DNA from: Chitinophaga pinensis
GTDB lineage: Bacteria; Bacteroidota; Bacteroidia; Chitinophagales; Chitinophagaceae
Assembly (NCBI GenBank): GCA_945865295.1
Contig: CAMBDE010000009.1
Span: 1 to 43,912, forward strand
Direction: 5' to 3'
DNA: 43,912 nt
Positions 7,095 to 16,182 of this stretch are shown in pieces; position 1 is the stretch's first letter; every line of letters starts with the position of its first letter. Under the pieces are notes generated by a model. The model was not told the DNA's origin and ran no database searches. It saw only the letters and a list, made by a program, of their open reading frames with translations. The position numbers and the translations under genes were made by a program.

Positions 7095-7110
7095 ATCGTA
7101 ATTTTACGAT
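7095..7110. promoter_or_regulatory. Probable ArsR operator overlapping the arsR start
   Basis: ATCGTAATTTTACGAT is an inverted repeat with 7 of 8 positions paired per half. Its core TAATTTTA also looks like a -7 element. It sits between the divergent serine hydrolase and arsR, and its last two bases are the first two of the annotated ATG (7109). ArsR/SmtB repressors bind such imperfect palindromes near their own promoter, so autorepression released by As(III) is likely. If so, the ATG at 7115 may be the true start. Confidence 0.55.
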
Positions 7111-7447
7111 GAATATGGGAACCACTAAAACCAAAGACTATTCGGCTCAGGAATTAAGCATTGCAAAATATGCTAAAGCCCTATCTCATCCTGCTAGGGT
7201 GGCCATTTTGAATGTGCTACTAAAACGCCAGTCTTGTATTTGTGGTGCTATTGTAGATGAGCTGCCGCTTTCTCAAAGCACTGTATCTCAGCACTTAAAG
7301 GAATTGAAAGCAGCTGGGCTCATTAAAGGTGATATCGATGGCGTTTCTGTATGTTATTGTATTGACGAAAAAGAATGGGCGAAAGCAAAAAATCAGTTAG
7401 GGCTATTATTAGACAAATTGACCCTGTCTGCTAGCAAATGTTGTTAA
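7109..7447 (+). CDS. arsR: ArsR-family arsenite-responsive repressor
   Basis: The 112-aa product is a full ArsR/SmtB winged helix: ‘[18 protein letters not shown]’ (helix 1-2), ‘[21 protein letters not shown]’ (sensor and recognition helix) and a beta wing. Cys43 and Cys45 are placed like the E. coli ArsR C-x-C arsenite ligands. Extra cysteine pairs at 82/84 (‘VCYC’) and at the very C-terminus (CC) may be additional ligands. The start at 7109 overlaps the palindrome; an in-frame ATG at 7115 is the alternative. arsM follows 31 nt downstream, then arsC, so it most likely controls the three-gene operon. Confidence 0.9.
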   Translation: MNMGTTKTKDYSAQELSIAKYAKALSHPARVAILNVLLKRQSCICGAIVDELPLSQSTVSQHLKELKAAGLIKGDIDGVSVCYCIDEKEWAKAKNQLGLLLDKLTLSASKCC

Positions 7448-7478
7448 ACAAAAATTCAAAAAATTAAAAATAAAATTT

Positions 7479-8336
7479 ATGCAAACCGAAGCACAATTAA
7501 AAGAAATCGTAAGACAAAAGTACAGTGAAATTGCGCTACAAGACAAGGCCGATAATATGGCTTCTTGCTGTGGTGCTGGTGGATGTTCTACAGAAGTGTA
7601 CAATATCATGTCAGAGGATTACACAACTTTAGAAGGATACAATGCCGATGCCGATTTGGGTCTTGGTTGTGGCTTGCCAACACAGTTTGCAAGAATTAAA
7701 AAGGGGGATGTTGTAATTGACTTAGGAAGCGGTGCAGGCAATGATTGCTTCATTGCACGTCACGAGACTGGTGAAACAGGCAAAGTCATTGGTGTTGATT
7801 TTACACCTGCCATGATTGATAAAGCGAGAGCCAATGCAGAGATCAGAGGGTTTAATAATGTAGAGTTTAGACAAGGAGATATTGAGCACATGCCCATCAC
7901 AGCAAATACGGCGGATGTGGTGGTGAGTAATTGTGTGTTGAATTTGGTACCGAATAAAGACGCTGTTATCAAAGACATCCTTAGAGTACTTAAACCAGGC
8001 GGTCATTTTAGCATTTCTGATGTGGTCTTAGTAGGCGCATTACCTGAAGGTTTAAGAAAGGATGCCGAAATGTACGCTGGTTGCGTAGCTGGCGCAATTC
8101 AAAAAGAAGTTTACATGGAATTGATTCACGCAAACGGGTTTGAAAATGTAACAATTCAAAAAGAAAAACCAATCGTGATTCCTGATGATATTTTAATCAA
8201 TTATTTATCTCAAGACGAAATCAATCAATTTAAAACCGGATCAACAGGCATTTTTAGTGTCACTGTTTTTGCACAAAAACCAAGTTCAGATAAGGTGGAT
8301 GAAAAAGTTTGTGTTCCTGGAGGAGGTTGTTGTTAG
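7479..8336 (+). CDS. arsM: Arsenite S-adenosylmethyltransferase
   Basis: ArsM methylates As(III) using SAM to mono-, di- and trimethyl arsenicals. The 285-aa protein shows the SAM-binding motif ‘VVIDLGSGAGNDCF’ (about 78-91), ‘GVDFTPAMIDKA’, and the ArsM-specific cysteine contexts ‘GLGCGLPTQ’ (Cys64), ‘VVSNCVLNLVPNK’ (Cys152) and ‘YAGCVAGAI’ (Cys202), the usual arsenic ligands. A Cys-rich N-terminal patch (C30, C31, C36) and C-terminal GGGCC tail may also bind arsenic. It is placed between arsR and arsC. With no efflux pump in sight, methylation may be the main local outlet for As(III). Confidence 0.93.
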   Translation: MQTEAQLKEIVRQKYSEIALQDKADNMASCCGAGGCSTEVYNIMSEDYTTLEGYNADADLGLGCGLPTQFARIKKGDVVIDLGSGAGNDCFIARHETGETGKVIGVDFTPAMIDKARANAEIRGFNNVEFRQGDIEHMPITANTADVVVSNCVLNLVPNKDAVIKDILRVLKPGGHFSISDVVLVGALPEGLRKDAEMYAGCVAGAIQKEVYMELIHANGFENVTIQKEKPIVIPDDILINYLSQDEINQFKTGSTGIFSVTVFAQKPSSDKVDEKVCVPGGGCC

Positions 8337-8390
8337 TAGGTGTATTCTAAAAATTAAAAAAGGAAGCATTTTTAATTATAATCTAATTCA

Positions 8391-8810
8391 ATGAAAAACA
8401 TTTTAGTATTATGTACGGGCAATAGCTGCCGCAGTCAATTAGCAGAAGGTTATTTAAGGCATTTTGCTGGTGACAAGGCCAATGTGTATAGCGCTGGGGT
8501 AGAAACACATGGGGTGAATCCAAAAGCAATTGCCACGATGCAAAAGGATGGCATTGATATCTCCAATCATACTTCTAACAATATCTTAGAGTATACTGGG
8601 ATTGAATTTGACTATGTGATTACCGTATGCGACAACGCTAAAGAGCGTTGCCCCTACTTCCCAACCAAGGCGCAAAAATTTCATTATAATTTCCCTGATC
8701 CAGCAAAAGCAACTGGAACGGAGCAAGAAATTGAAGCCGCTTTTGATTCAGTCAGAAATTTAATCAAAGACTACTGCGCGGACTTTGTAAAAAATAATTT
8801 GGTACCATAA
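8391..8810 (+). CDS. arsC: Arsenate reductase, thioredoxin-coupled LMW-PTP type
   Basis: This 139-aa enzyme reduces As(V) to As(III). The phosphatase-like P-loop is ‘CTGNSCRS’ (Cys8 nucleophile, Arg14). The redox pair is in ‘VCDNAKERCPYFP’: Cys80 and Cys87, the same spacing as Cys82/Cys89 of the S. aureus pI258 enzyme. The general-acid aspartate is in ‘FPDPA’ (Asp103). All three catalytic cysteines are present, so it should be a thioredoxin-type reductase rather than a protein tyrosine phosphatase. It lies 54 nt after arsM; the gap contains an A/T-only hairpin but no strong terminator. Confidence 0.93.
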   Translation: MKNILVLCTGNSCRSQLAEGYLRHFAGDKANVYSAGVETHGVNPKAIATMQKDGIDISNHTSNNILEYTGIEFDYVITVCDNAKERCPYFPTKAQKFHYNFPDPAKATGTEQEIEAAFDSVRNLIKDYCADFVKNNLVP

Positions 8811-8879
8811 TTTGAGTTCAACAGCGTTGAATTAAAGATATGATAGTAGTATCTTTATTAAAATAAGAATGCATTAAAT

Positions 8880-9506
8880 ATGGATATAGCGAATGCCTAC
8901 ACTAGTTGGTCAGCACAATACGATACCAATGACAATAAAACAAGAGACCTTGAGGCTTTGTCACTACAAAAAATACTTCAAGGAAAATCTTTCAAACATT
9001 GTTTAGAGATTGGCTGTGGCACGGGCAAGAATACGGCATGGCTTTTAACCATCTGTGATCAAATCACTGCGATTGATTTATCGAATGGCATGCTTGACAT
9101 TGCAAAAAATAAAATTCAGTCTGATAAAGTCAATTTTATCGAAGGGGATATCACAAAGGACTGGACTTTTGCAAAGGATACCTATGACCTTATTACTTTT
9201 AGTTTAATGCTCGAACATATCGAAGACCTAGATGCTGTTTTTCAAAAATTAGCAATGGTTAGCGACACAGGCACTCGTGTTTATATTGGTGAATTACATC
9301 CCTTTAAACAATATGCAGGCTCTAAAGCAAGATTTGAAACCGAATCAGGCATTGAAGTTGTGACCTGCTTCAATCATCATGTAACAGATTTTATCCAAGC
9401 TGCAAATGCTTCGGGTTTTCAATTGATTCTAATTGATGAACAATTTGATGATGAAGATAGAAGCCAGATACCAAGAATATTGAACCTGCTATTTGAAAAA
9501 TTATAG
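8880..9506 (+). CDS. Class I SAM-dependent methyltransferase
   Basis: The 208-aa product has SAM-binding motif I ‘HCLEIGCGTGKNTAW’ (about 40-54), motif II acidic residue in ‘TAIDLSNGMLDIA’, and ‘DLITFSLMLEHIED’ as post-motif II. Length and layout fit the UbiE/methyltransferase-11/25 group. The substrate is not predictable. It lies 69 nt after arsC and may be read through from the ars operon, but it lacks ArsM cysteines, so I do not assign an arsenic role. The helicase gene starts 27 nt downstream. Confidence 0.8.
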   Translation: MDIANAYTSWSAQYDTNDNKTRDLEALSLQKILQGKSFKHCLEIGCGTGKNTAWLLTICDQITAIDLSNGMLDIAKNKIQSDKVNFIEGDITKDWTFAKDTYDLITFSLMLEHIEDLDAVFQKLAMVSDTGTRVYIGELHPFKQYAGSKARFETESGIEVVTCFNHHVTDFIQAANASGFQLILIDEQFDDEDRSQIPRILNLLFEKL

Positions 9507-9533
9507 GTTACCTTTGTTCTTAAATTACACATT

Positions 9534-10724
9534 TTGAAGTTTATAGATTTAGGGCTGGATCAGCGCATTTTAGATGGTATTGACGCTATGGGTTACGAAA
9601 CAGCCACTCCGGTGCAACAACAGGTAATGGTTCCAATTTTAGAAGGGAAGGATATCATTGCTGCGGCGCAAACAGGTACAGGAAAAACAGCCGCATTTTT
9701 ATTACCATTATTACATCGTCTTTTGACTTCGCCACATCATGCTGGTGATATCAATGCATTAGTCATTGTGCCTACAAGAGAGTTGGCGATTCAAATTGCG
9801 GAAGGATTGGAAGGGCTTGCTTATTTTACTGATGTTAGTTCTATTGCAGTATATGGTGGAGGGGATGGCAATTCTTTTGCTGCAGAGAAAAAAGCATTGA
9901 CTTCTGGAGCAGATATTGTGGTTTGTACACCAGGTAGGATGATTGCGCATTTAAATATGGGCTATGTGAAATTGAAAGGATTGAAATACTTAGTCTTAGA
10001 CGAAGCAGATAGAATGTTGGATATGGGATTTTCGGATGACATTGCTAAAATCATTACTTATTTACCTGCAGAAAGACAGAACTTACTATTTTCTGCAACG
10101 ATGCCGCAAAAAATGCGCGCACTTGCGAATAAAATATTAAACAATCCGGTGGAGATTAATATTGCAATTTCAAAACCACCAGAACAAATTGTTCAAAAAG
10201 CATTTATAGTGTATGAACAGCAAAAAGCGGGTATCATTAAAGACATGCTTGGTTCTAAGCGTTTTTCAAAAGTGATTGTATTTTGTTCTAAAAAACAAAA
10301 CGTAAAAGACTTAACAGCAATTTTAAAATCAGCAAGATTAGCTGCAGAAGAAATCCATTCCGATTTAGATCAAAAAAGTAGAGAGCAATACTTGCAAGAT
10401 TATAGAAATGGTAAAACCAATATTTTAGTTGCAACAGATATTTTAAGCAGAGGGATTGATATCGAAGACATTGATTTGGTAATTAATTACGACGTGCCGA
10501 ATGATGGGGAGGATTATATCCACCGTATTGGAAGAACCGCTCGCGCTGCAACGACAGGAACTGCTTTTACACTTGTGAGTGAAAAAGAACAATCTAAGTT
10601 TGCTTTGATAGAAGAATTATTGGGTGCACCTGTATTCAAAGGTACCGTACCCGAAATGTTTGGTCCTACACCAGAATACAATCCTAAGCAAAAAAAGAGC
10701 GCTGATTTTAAAAAAAGAAGATAA
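9534..10724 (+). CDS. rhlE: DEAD-box RNA helicase, RhlE type
   Basis: This ATP-dependent RNA helicase would act in ribosome assembly or RNA turnover. All motifs are present: Q motif region (‘GYETATPVQQQVMVP’), Walker A ‘AAQTGTGKTA’, ‘PTRELAIQ’, ‘VCTPGRM’, DEAD in ‘LVLDEADRMLDMGF’, ‘LFSATMP’, ‘VATDILSRGIDIEDID’ and ‘YIHRIGRTAR’. The C-terminal tail after the helicase core is short and lysine-rich (KKSADFKKRR). No ATG precedes the conserved start; the frame opens with TTG (LKFIDLGL), which I accept. A TACCTTTG at 9509-9516 may be its promoter -7 element. Confidence 0.92.
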   Translation: MKFIDLGLDQRILDGIDAMGYETATPVQQQVMVPILEGKDIIAAAQTGTGKTAAFLLPLLHRLLTSPHHAGDINALVIVPTRELAIQIAEGLEGLAYFTDVSSIAVYGGGDGNSFAAEKKALTSGADIVVCTPGRMIAHLNMGYVKLKGLKYLVLDEADRMLDMGFSDDIAKIITYLPAERQNLLFSATMPQKMRALANKILNNPVEINIAISKPPEQIVQKAFIVYEQQKAGIIKDMLGSKRFSKVIVFCSKKQNVKDLTAILKSARLAAEEIHSDLDQKSREQYLQDYRNGKTNILVATDILSRGIDIEDIDLVINYDVPNDGEDYIHRIGRTARAATTGTAFTLVSEKEQSKFALIEELLGAPVFKGTVPEMFGPTPEYNPKQKKSADFKKRR

Positions 10725-10760
10725 TTTTAATAATTAGTATTGACAAAATCAAACAATTTT

Positions 10761-11153
10761 ATGCCAATTATTTTATTTGATGGAGTTTGTAATTTTTGCA
10801 ATCGCACGGTCAATATAATTTTAAAGTACGATCAAGATGCGCATTTTCAATTTGCGCCATCACAGTCCATTGCTGGAATCAATTTGTTCCAAGAATATAA
10901 ATTAGACCAAAAAGCAAGCGCATCCGTAATTTTAATTGATAATCAAAAAGTATACACTAAAACAGATGCTGTCATTCAAATAGCAACGCATTTAAAGGGT
11001 TGGCCAAGATTATGTACGGGATTAAAATTTATTCCAAAATCCCTACGTGATTTTGCATATGATCTTGTTGCAAAAAACAGGTATGCAATATTTGGCAAAA
11101 GGGAAACCTGTAGGATACCAAACGAATCCATCCGCCATAGATTCCTAGCATAA
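10761..11153 (+). CDS. DCC-family thiol-disulfide oxidoreductase-like protein (DUF393)
   Basis: The N-terminal ‘ILFDGVCNFCNRTVNIIL’ carries the D-x-x-C-x-x-C signature of the DCC family. The rest (‘FAPSQSIAG’, ‘KTDAVIQIATHLKGWPR’, ‘RDFAYDLVAKNRYAIFGK’) matches the usual family layout, and the length (130 aa) is normal. The track start is a TTG at 10740; the ATG at 10761 puts the family motif right at the N-terminus, as in relatives, so I chose it. The biochemical role is poorly known; a redox function is inferred from the CxxC. It follows rhlE by 36 nt and converges on the esterase gene. Confidence 0.85.
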   Translation: MPIILFDGVCNFCNRTVNIILKYDQDAHFQFAPSQSIAGINLFQEYKLDQKASASVILIDNQKVYTKTDAVIQIATHLKGWPRLCTGLKFIPKSLRDFAYDLVAKNRYAIFGKRETCRIPNESIRHRFLA

Positions 11154-11163
11154 AACTTATTGC

Positions 11164-11988
11164 CTATATATTTTTTTGAAAAAATTGGTGAAAGAATAGC
11201 ATCTGAAAATCGATACTACTTCGCCAATAGGCATGATTGTGTCCACCCGAACGTTCTATATAATCATGATCAATTTTTAATTGTAAAAGTTTTTCATGCA
11301 ATGCACGATTCACTGTTATAAAAATATCATCCACCCCACAATCAAAAATGATTGCTAATTGCTTATTTGTAAGCAATTCAACTTGGCGCATGACTGTATA
11401 TTCATACCATCTTGCTTGATTGGTTTCATATTTGCCAAGTATATTTGGTAGATTCCAACTTTTTGGAAAAGGTCTAAAATCAAATCCACCCGATGTACTT
11501 CCTGCAGCACCAAATACATCCGAATGTTTTATAGCAAGGTACAATCCACCATGCCCACCCATGCTGAGTCCTGTGATGGCCCTTGACTTGGGATCTGCTT
11601 TTGTTGGGAAATGTGCGTCTACATAAGGTACCAACTCTTTAATGATATAGGATTCATATTGCATGCTACTATCTGTTGGACTATCAAAGTACCAGCTACT
11701 TTTCCCACCATCAGGATATATAAAAATCATTTTTAAGTCATCTGCAGTTTTTGCTAATTGGGGTGCAGTTTTAGTCCATTGTGCGTAATTTCCATCATAA
11801 CCATTCAGCAGGTACACCACAGGGTAGCGTTCTTGGGAGTTGAGTTGACTTGGCTGTATTACAACGAATTTAATTGCTTTTTTTAAATACTGACTTTTCA
11901 TCTCTATCGTATCAATACTACCTGCAATGGCTTGCATACGTAACAGAACTAAAATGAAGATACAAATTACAGTAAACAGTTTTTTCAT
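11164..11988 (-). CDS. Exported esterase, Esterase D/antigen 85-like alpha/beta hydrolase
   Basis: The 274-aa product has a signal peptide to about residue 22. The nucleophile elbow is ‘ITGLSMGGHGG’ (Ser142); the likely acid is in ‘FDCGVDDIFI’ (about Asp220); the histidine is in ‘RSGGHNHAYWR’ (about 250-252). The oxyanion region is ‘YLLNGYDGNYAQW’. This is the putative-esterase (PF00756-type) family that includes S-formylglutathione hydrolase and feruloyl or mycolyl esterases. With an export signal, a role on acylated or feruloylated polymers is more likely than formaldehyde detoxification. The substrate is unknown. Confidence 0.88.
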   Translation of the reverse strand: MKKLFTVICIFILVLLRMQAIAGSIDTIEMKSQYLKKAIKFVVIQPSQLNSQERYPVVYLLNGYDGNYAQWTKTAPQLAKTADDLKMIFIYPDGGKSSWYFDSPTDSSMQYESYIIKELVPYVDAHFPTKADPKSRAITGLSMGGHGGLYLAIKHSDVFGAAGSTSGGFDFRPFPKSWNLPNILGKYETNQARWYEYTVMRQVELLTNKQLAIIFDCGVDDIFITVNRALHEKLLQLKIDHDYIERSGGHNHAYWRSSIDFQMLFFHQFFQKNI

Positions 11989-12054
11989 ACCACTAATTTA
12001 AAGCTTCTTATTCTACGTTAGATGCATTTTTCGGGTAACTTTAGTGTATAATGC

Positions 12055-12516
12055 ATGTTTATGAAATTTTGTAGCACTTTATTCCTTGTTTTTTTATCTG
12101 TTTTTGCAGTGGCGCAGTCAGATTCATCTCAAAAACAAATTTATCTAACCCGAATCACAATGGATATCAATGATATTCAAGATCCATTACTTTTTGCTTC
12201 TTCTATTGATATTAGTTTAAAACCAACTAAGCTGAAGGAAAAGTATGCGACACATATGCTTTTAGGTAGTATGGAAATGGGAGATGTAAGGACGGTGCAG
12301 ATGGATTTAATTCCAACAAAAATAGAGAAAGCGGCCATCACAAGTAGCTTAATCAATTTTACTTTTAAGTCCCGTTCGGTAGATGATTTTATAGGGGTGT
12401 TTAATTTTATTTTTGAATTTTCCGATGGCACCAATTTCCCTTATCGTTTAGGCAGAATAGCTATTGGGAATGATATTAAATTAAATAGTATTTCTCGAAC
12501 CATTTACATTCGATAA
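12055..12516 (+). CDS. Secreted hypothetical protein
   Basis: The 153-aa product has a signal peptide ending ‘FAVAQ’. The mature protein is beta-rich with no motif I recognise (‘LRIA’-like strands absent; the C-terminus reads ‘FPYRLGRIAIGNDIKLNSIS’). Two in-frame ATGs (12055, 12061) are possible starts; the second gives a more usual MKF signal start. A candidate -7 element TAACTTTA is at 12036-12043. It is a single gene divergent from the esterase by 66 nt, and function is unknown. Confidence 0.65.
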   Translation: MFMKFCSTLFLVFLSVFAVAQSDSSQKQIYLTRITMDINDIQDPLLFASSIDISLKPTKLKEKYATHMLLGSMEMGDVRTVQMDLIPTKIEKAAITSSLINFTFKSRSVDDFIGVFNFIFEFSDGTNFPYRLGRIAIGNDIKLNSISRTIYIR

Positions 12517-12661
12517 ATAGAATGCTATTTCTGTTTTTTGATTATTTTACTACTTTAAATTTTTGGACTACTTGAATTTAAGTAGCTTTGAATATTGAGT
12601 TTTACTTTTATGGATTGGTCCTAATGAACTCTAATTACTTTAATTACTCTAATTAACTTCT

Positions 12662-13603
12662 ATGACGATAAAAATTATAAAAAATAGATCTGATATCGGC
12701 GCTGGAACCAGAGGGTCTGATTTAGGTATCGATGCTATTGAAATAGCAGCAATCAATCAAAACAATGATTTCTTTCATCGCCATTTATTTGTAGACGTTG
12801 AAACACATAACGAAACCATCTACAATAAAAACAACAATAATTTTGCAAAAAGAATTGAGCATGTGGTAGAGCAATGCCAAAGGGTTTCAGATGTCGTTAG
12901 AACAACTATTAGTACTGGATTTTTTCCAATCGTATTATCTGGCGATCACTCCTCTGCATTAGGCACCATCAGTGGCATTAAAGCAGCAAATCCAGAAAAA
13001 AGACTCGGTGTTATTTGGATTGATGCGCATGCCGATTTACACTCTCCTTTTACCTCTCCATCGGGAAATATTCATGGGATGCCATTAGCGGCTGCACTGC
13101 AAGAAGATAATCTTGCATGTAAGGTAAATGAACCAAGTGCTGCCACGTTATTACATTGGAATAATTTAAAAAGTGTTGGCACACCCGATAAAAAATTATT
13201 AGCACAAGATTTAATTTATTTTGGATTAAGAGATTTTGAATCAGCCGAAGCACATATCATTGATAAAGAAGCAATTTCGTGTTACAAAGTAGAAGAACTA
13301 AGATTCCGTGGACTAGAGGTTTGTGTTCAAGAAGCGGTAGAACAATTACAAGATTGCGATCATATTTATATTTCCTTTGACGTGGATTCTATGGACAGTG
13401 ATCACGTTTCTACCGGCACGGGTACGCCAGTACCTATTGGCTTTTTTGCCGAAGAAATTGTAGGAATTTTTGATCAATTGTTTTTGTCCAACAAATTGGT
13501 TTGTATTGAATTCACAGAAGTAAATCCTTTACTCGATAATAAGGGGAACCTGATGGCCGAGACTGCATTTATGGTTTTAGACCATGTTGCTAAAAAGATC
13601 TAA
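12662..13603 (+). CDS. rocF: Arginase (ureohydrolase family)
   Basis: The family hydrolyses arginine to ornithine and urea with a two-manganese centre. Metal-binding motifs are seen: ‘VLSGDHSSALGT’ (first His), ‘WIDAHADLHSP’ (D-x-H-x-D), and ‘YISFDVDSMDSDH’ (D-x-D). The ‘SPSGNIHGMPLAAALQ’ stretch after the metal site is characteristic of arginases such as RocF, rather than agmatinases or formimidoylglutamases. The first Gly of the usual GGDHS is Ser here. Length (313 aa) is normal. The 145 nt upstream is A/T-rich with repeated TAATTACT words and no clear promoter match. Nearby genes give no pathway context. Confidence 0.87.
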   Translation: MTIKIIKNRSDIGAGTRGSDLGIDAIEIAAINQNNDFFHRHLFVDVETHNETIYNKNNNNFAKRIEHVVEQCQRVSDVVRTTISTGFFPIVLSGDHSSALGTISGIKAANPEKRLGVIWIDAHADLHSPFTSPSGNIHGMPLAAALQEDNLACKVNEPSAATLLHWNNLKSVGTPDKKLLAQDLIYFGLRDFESAEAHIIDKEAISCYKVEELRFRGLEVCVQEAVEQLQDCDHIYISFDVDSMDSDHVSTGTGTPVPIGFFAEEIVGIFDQLFLSNKLVCIEFTEVNPLLDNKGNLMAETAFMVLDHVAKKI

Positions 13604-13666
13604 CAAATTTTCACCAAATATTAAACAAAACCTTCGCTTCCATTGTTTTATAATTGAATTTAAATA

Positions 13667-16126
13667 ATGAAGTATATGCAATGGTTTAAAGTGGTTTTTG
13701 TGGGTTTATTGCTTGTTTTTACTACAGATTTAGCTGTAGCGCAGGGTACAGTTCAAAATACTGGTAAACTGAGCGGTGTCTTGGTGAATCGAAAAACCCA
13801 ACAAAATGTGGGAGGTCTTTTGGTATCATTAACACCTAGTGGTGAAAAAACCATTTCAGATAGCAACGGTGCATTTAGGTTTACAAGTCTTTTACCGGGC
13901 ACTTATGCCATTAAAATTACTGGTCTTGGCATTCAAGATAAATTACTAACCAATGTCATTGTGACAACGGGTAATGAAAATACATTCACTATAGAACTTG
14001 AACCTAGTGTCAATCAATTGAATGCTGTCACCGTTACAAGTAGACGTAATACAGCAAAAGCAACCACTTTAGAAAGTCCTTTGAGTATTCAAAGATTGAC
14101 TGCCGAGGATATCAAAGCCAATCCAGGCGGGAATTTTGATATCAGCAAAGTGATCCAATCTCTACCTGGTGTGGGTGGTGGTGCAGCTGGAGGTACGTTT
14201 AGAAATGATATTATTATTAGAGGCGGTGCGCCAAGTGAAAACGTTTTTTATTTAGATGGAATTGAAGTGCCTATTATCAATCACTTTAGTACACAAGGAA
14301 GTGGTGGCGGTCCTCAAGGGATATTGAATGTGAGTTTTATTCAGGATGTAAAACTGAGCACTTCTGCTTTTGATGCGAGGTATGACAATGCATTAAGTAG
14401 TGTTTTTCAGTTTCGTCAAAAGAATGGTAACGCCAATAAATTGCAAGGTAATTTTAGAATGAGTGGAACAGAAGTAGCTGCCACTTTAGACGGACCTTTA
14501 AGTAAACGAACTACTTTTTTAGCTTCCGTACGAAGAAGTTATTTAGAACTACTTTTTAAAGCCTTGGATCTTCCGATACGTCCTAATTATTGGGATTATC
14601 AATTTAAGACCACGACAAAAATTAACGACAAAACGACGCTGACGACACTTGGACTTGCAGCCATTGACGAATTTAGATTTGGAGCAACCAGGGAAGCGAC
14701 ACCAGAAAAATTATTCTCAATCAATAATAATCCTTTAGTGAATCAGTGGAGCTACACCCTTGGTGTTTCTTTGAAAAAATTAATTCAAGATGGTTATTGG
14801 AATTTATCGCTTAGTAGAAACACGCTAGACAATCAAGCAGATAGATACGAAGACAACGAAAAACCTTCGGATGCAACACGCACGTATCAAATTAGAAGTA
14901 ATGAAACCGAAAATAAATTACGATTTGACGTTACAAAAAATATCAATAATATAAGTTTAAGCTATGGTCTAGTGGCGCAGTATGTGCAATTTGACAATGC
15001 GTTTTATCAATTATTTAGACCTGCATTAAAAGATAGTGCTGGCAAAACAATACAAAACGCGATTACATTTAATACCAATACTGGTGTTGATTTTTTAAGG
15101 TATGGTGGGTTCGTTCAATTGGGAACAAGATTATTGGATGATCGTTTGGCTATTAGTACTGGCCTAAGAGCAGATGCGAATAGTTTTGAAGCAAGTAGTC
15201 AAAATCCTTTAGATCAATTGAGCCCAAGAATTAGTTTGAGTTATGCATTAAGCAATGCATGGAATTTTAGTGCAAGTTATGGTACCTATTACCGACTGCC
15301 TAGTTATACGCAATTGGCTTATACGAATAATGGGTTCACGAATCCTGGAAAGTACATCCAATCAAACCACTATGTCGCTGGACTTGAATACCTACCTTCT
15401 AGTACAACAAGATTCACTTTTGAAGGATTTTATAAAGGGTATAAAAATTATCCAGTGAGTATACTGGATGAAATTAGTCTTGCAAATAAGGGAATAGAAT
15501 TTGGAGCAATAGGAAACGAACCTATACAACAAGATGGTACTGGAAGGGCCTATGGCTTTGAATTTTTTGCACAACAAAAATTGACAGAAAAATTCTTTGG
15601 GGTATTTAGTTATACTTTATACTGGAGTGAATTTTCGGGGCTTGATCAAAAATTAAAACCTGCAAGCTGGGATAACAGACATTTAATTAGCGCTACTGCA
15701 GGCTATAAGCTACCAAAGAATTGGGAACTAGGCATTAAATTTAGGTACCAAGGTGAAGCGCCTTACACGCCTTATAATGCAGAGCAAAGTAGATTGAACT
15801 ATTTAACATTGGCGTCGGGTGTATTTGATTACGATCAAGTCAACACCTTAAGATTAAAAGCGTTTCATTCTGCAGACCTTCGTTTGGATAAAAAATGGAA
15901 CTACAAAAAAACCACTTTTGATTTTTATATCGATATCCAAAATTTCTATGCATCTAAAAGCACAGGTTCGCCTCAATATACTTTTAAAAGAAAAGAGGAC
16001 AATTCAGCTTTCTTAACGACCAATGGAAAGCCAGTACAAACCAATGGCAGCAATGCAATCCCTTATTTATTAGAAAACGCCGAAGGTACTTTAATCCCAA
16101 CTATTGGCTTTATCATTGAATTTTAA
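13667..16126 (+). CDS. TonB-dependent receptor with N-terminal carboxypeptidase-regulatory-like domain
   Basis: The 819-aa outer membrane protein has a signal peptide (to about residue 26, ‘AVAQG’), a CarboxypepD-regulatory-like domain (about 30-115, ‘GKLSGVLVNRKTQQNVGG’), a plug (about 130-250 with ‘IIIRGGAPSENVFYLDGIEV’), and a barrel ending in the hydrophobic aromatic C-terminus ‘LIPTIGFIIEF’. It imports a ligand using TonB energy. It differs from SusC by lacking the SusC-length barrel and any adjacent SusD. The substrate cannot be told from context: arginase upstream, a DinB-like gene downstream. Confidence 0.9.
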   Translation: MKYMQWFKVVFVGLLLVFTTDLAVAQGTVQNTGKLSGVLVNRKTQQNVGGLLVSLTPSGEKTISDSNGAFRFTSLLPGTYAIKITGLGIQDKLLTNVIVTTGNENTFTIELEPSVNQLNAVTVTSRRNTAKATTLESPLSIQRLTAEDIKANPGGNFDISKVIQSLPGVGGGAAGGTFRNDIIIRGGAPSENVFYLDGIEVPIINHFSTQGSGGGPQGILNVSFIQDVKLSTSAFDARYDNALSSVFQFRQKNGNANKLQGNFRMSGTEVAATLDGPLSKRTTFLASVRRSYLELLFKALDLPIRPNYWDYQFKTTTKINDKTTLTTLGLAAIDEFRFGATREATPEKLFSINNNPLVNQWSYTLGVSLKKLIQDGYWNLSLSRNTLDNQADRYEDNEKPSDATRTYQIRSNETENKLRFDVTKNINNISLSYGLVAQYVQFDNAFYQLFRPALKDSAGKTIQNAITFNTNTGVDFLRYGGFVQLGTRLLDDRLAISTGLRADANSFEASSQNPLDQLSPRISLSYALSNAWNFSASYGTYYRLPSYTQLAYTNNGFTNPGKYIQSNHYVAGLEYLPSSTTRFTFEGFYKGYKNYPVSILDEISLANKGIEFGAIGNEPIQQDGTGRAYGFEFFAQQKLTEKFFGVFSYTLYWSEFSGLDQKLKPASWDNRHLISATAGYKLPKNWELGIKFRYQGEAPYTPYNAEQSRLNYLTLASGVFDYDQVNTLRLKAFHSADLRLDKKWNYKKTTFDFYIDIQNFYASKSTGSPQYTFKRKEDNSAFLTTNGKPVQTNGSNAIPYLLENAEGTLIPTIGFIIEF

Positions 16127-16182
16127 TTGATTTAATCTATCTTCATCTGTTTTTATATGTGTAATCTTTAATCGTATTAACT

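Noticed and set aside
8337-8390. Terminator between arsM and arsC
   Set aside because: The hairpin is built from A-T pairs only and lacks a G/C core; read-through is expected.
12517-12661. Repeat array or regulatory site upstream of arginase
   Set aside because: TAATTACT words recur a few times in A/T-rich DNA, but no regular unit or promoter match is clear.
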